Shown here: positions 62,896 to 64,000 of the stretch, piece after piece
How positions within the stretch are numbered: position 1 is the first letter of the stretch
How the letters are laid out: each line of letters starts with the position of its first letter
NCBI GenBank assembly: GCA_038496675.1
Contig: CM076663.1
Coordinates: forward strand, 17,393,290 to 17,457,289
Source of the DNA: Rachycentron canadum
Taxonomy: Eukaryota > Chordata > Actinopteri > Carangiformes > Rachycentridae
Length of the DNA: 64,000 nt
Direction of reading: 5' to 3'
Position numbers and translations under genes: made by a program
Notes under the pieces: generated by a model
Told to the model about the DNA's origin: nothing
Databases searched by the model: none
Seen by the model: only the letters and a program-made list of their open reading frames with translations

Positions 62896-63890
62896 TCACA
62901 CACACACACATATACTCCCCCTACACCCACCACCCAGCTGTGTGTGATGCTGAGAGTCCCTGACAGCAATATAAATAATCTATAAGTTCAGGCTCCCACT
63001 GTCTTCACCAAAACCTCCTTTACATCAAGTGTCACACTCAAACATCTACATGGCAACAAGCATCAACATAAACACCTCACACATCTCTCCAGTCCATCAT
63101 CATGTGAGTGACTTGTCATGGACGAGAAAAAAAACAAGTCATGGGCGATGATGGACAAAGAGGGGCTTTCATATTCATGTGCATGTAGAAGAAACAAAGC
63201 AGCAGCCTCTAAAGGGCAAGCTGAATCAAATGTCATCAATGGCGTGAAGGTGTGAAGCGAAGGGGAGAGGCGGGGGTTGAGGAAGTGATTTCAATGTGAG
63301 TTAGCTGGGTTTAGTATCATTGCATGCTCTGTGTCAACGGTGGAGCTCAAAGTAATGGTCTGTGACATTTTCATAAATGACCCCTCTTTGTCATTAGAAG
63401 AGCACAATCTTGATTCAACCTTAAATCATTTAATTAGTGTTTTATCTTTATCGCCAGTGTATGATAGGTCTTTCCATGGAAGTAGTGCAATGAGGTTATG
63501 TCATGGCCACTGAGGATGGTCATGGTTATGTTCATTACTGACACCTTCTACCAGCGACCACTTGCAGGCAGATCAATCTTGCTGGACCCCCCCCCCCCCT
63601 CCTATTATAGGAGGAGCAGTATTTGGATTTTGTTTTATGGTTTTTGCAGTAAAACTGTGCTTTGTGCATGGCTGAGGTTTACACTGAGTTCCATGAAATA
63701 AATGGCCGATGTCAGGAAGGTTATGTTCTGTAGGATAATTGCTCAGAGACTCGGGGTCATCAACACGGACTGATGATTTTTAAAGCTAGACGTCTGAGTT
63801 GGCCAGGATGACAGGATGATGGCTGATATTATTGTTAAGCAATAAGATAATAATACGTGACTGAACTACAGCACAGAAATGCCAAACCAC
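61420..63890. other. right flank, no gene established
   Basis: AT-rich sequence with a CT/CA array (about 62853-62910) and a 12-base C-run (about 63588-63599). The unknown frame at 62.1-62.4 kb is listed separately. No recognised exon otherwise. Confidence 0.45.
62101..62420 (-). other. protein-like open frame of unknown origin
   Basis: The minus strand reads open from about 62420, directly after a TTAACAG acceptor-like site, to TAA at 62101. It gives about 105 codons with normal amino-acid balance, such as KDFIEVIVAKIDDFMLIHAF and RSVPPELLDVTQYSQTKPLK. It does not look low-complexity. It may be one exon of an unrecognised gene or a fragment of a retroelement or retrocopy. No partner exon was found within the window. 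Confidence 0.3.
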
Positions 63891-63892
63891 AT

Positions 63893-64000
63893 TTGAGGGA
63901 GCTATTTATAAGTGTTGTTGTTGCTACATAACAAACATTAGCATTAACAGCTGTTTACTTACAAAACCAGAAGATAAATTGTGAGCTCAGCATCAAACTT
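63893..64000 (-). mobile_element. TTAA MITE-like element, inverted copy cut by window edge
   Basis: GAGGGAGCTATTTATAAG, then GTTGCTACATAACAAACATT and AGCATTAACAGCTGTTTAC match the complement of the right end of the 25.8 kb element. The outer TTAA has become TTGA. The element continues beyond the window. Confidence 0.65.

Overview
This window looks like teleost fish genomic DNA, probably from a percomorph-type species (inference). The base composition is AT-rich, (CA)n/(GT)n microsatellites are very dense, several dispersed repeat families typical of ray-finned fish are present, and the genes have introns. Nothing suggests a bacterial or plasmid origin. Most open frames in the window are chance or low-complexity frames. 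Only one complete gene and two damaged genes can be defended from the sequence.

Region 1 (about 3.5-18.7 kb, minus strand) holds a complete five-exon fndc5 gene, the precursor of the myokine irisin. All five coding exons join in frame at GT/AG junctions and give a 207-residue type I membrane protein: signal peptide, one fibronectin type III domain, a transmembrane helix and a cytoplasmic tail ending in T-N-V. The first exon lies in a GC-rich CpG-island-like region that is interrupted by a 396-base assembly gap (18864-19259). Its introns carry a dead LINE, a MITE-like element and several dinucleotide arrays.

Region 2 (about 19.6-37.8 kb) is a long stretch with no convincing gene. It contains a TTAA-flanked MITE-like family, other dispersed repeats, and long (CA)n and (GT)n tracts.

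Region 3 (about 38.3-47.5 kb, minus strand) is a tandem pair of two-domain C-type-lectin-like genes made by a segmental duplication. Both copies keep a 5' UTR exon and a 12-codon signal exon. Copy A (38.4-41.6 kb) has a wrecked first lectin domain and an intact second one. Copy B (45.0-47.4 kb) has an intact first domain and a wrecked second one. The losses are complementary, and intron phase would let copy A skip its dead exon and stay in frame. This is the most interesting observation in the window.

Region 4 (47.7-64.0 kb) is repeat-rich: a decayed Tc1/mariner-like transposon with terminal inverted repeats, several dispersed teleost repeats, a roughly 33-copy CTAT tetranucleotide array and many dinucleotide arrays. 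An unrecognised protein-like open frame lies at 62.1-62.4 kb on the minus strand. A further copy of the TTAA element runs off the right edge.
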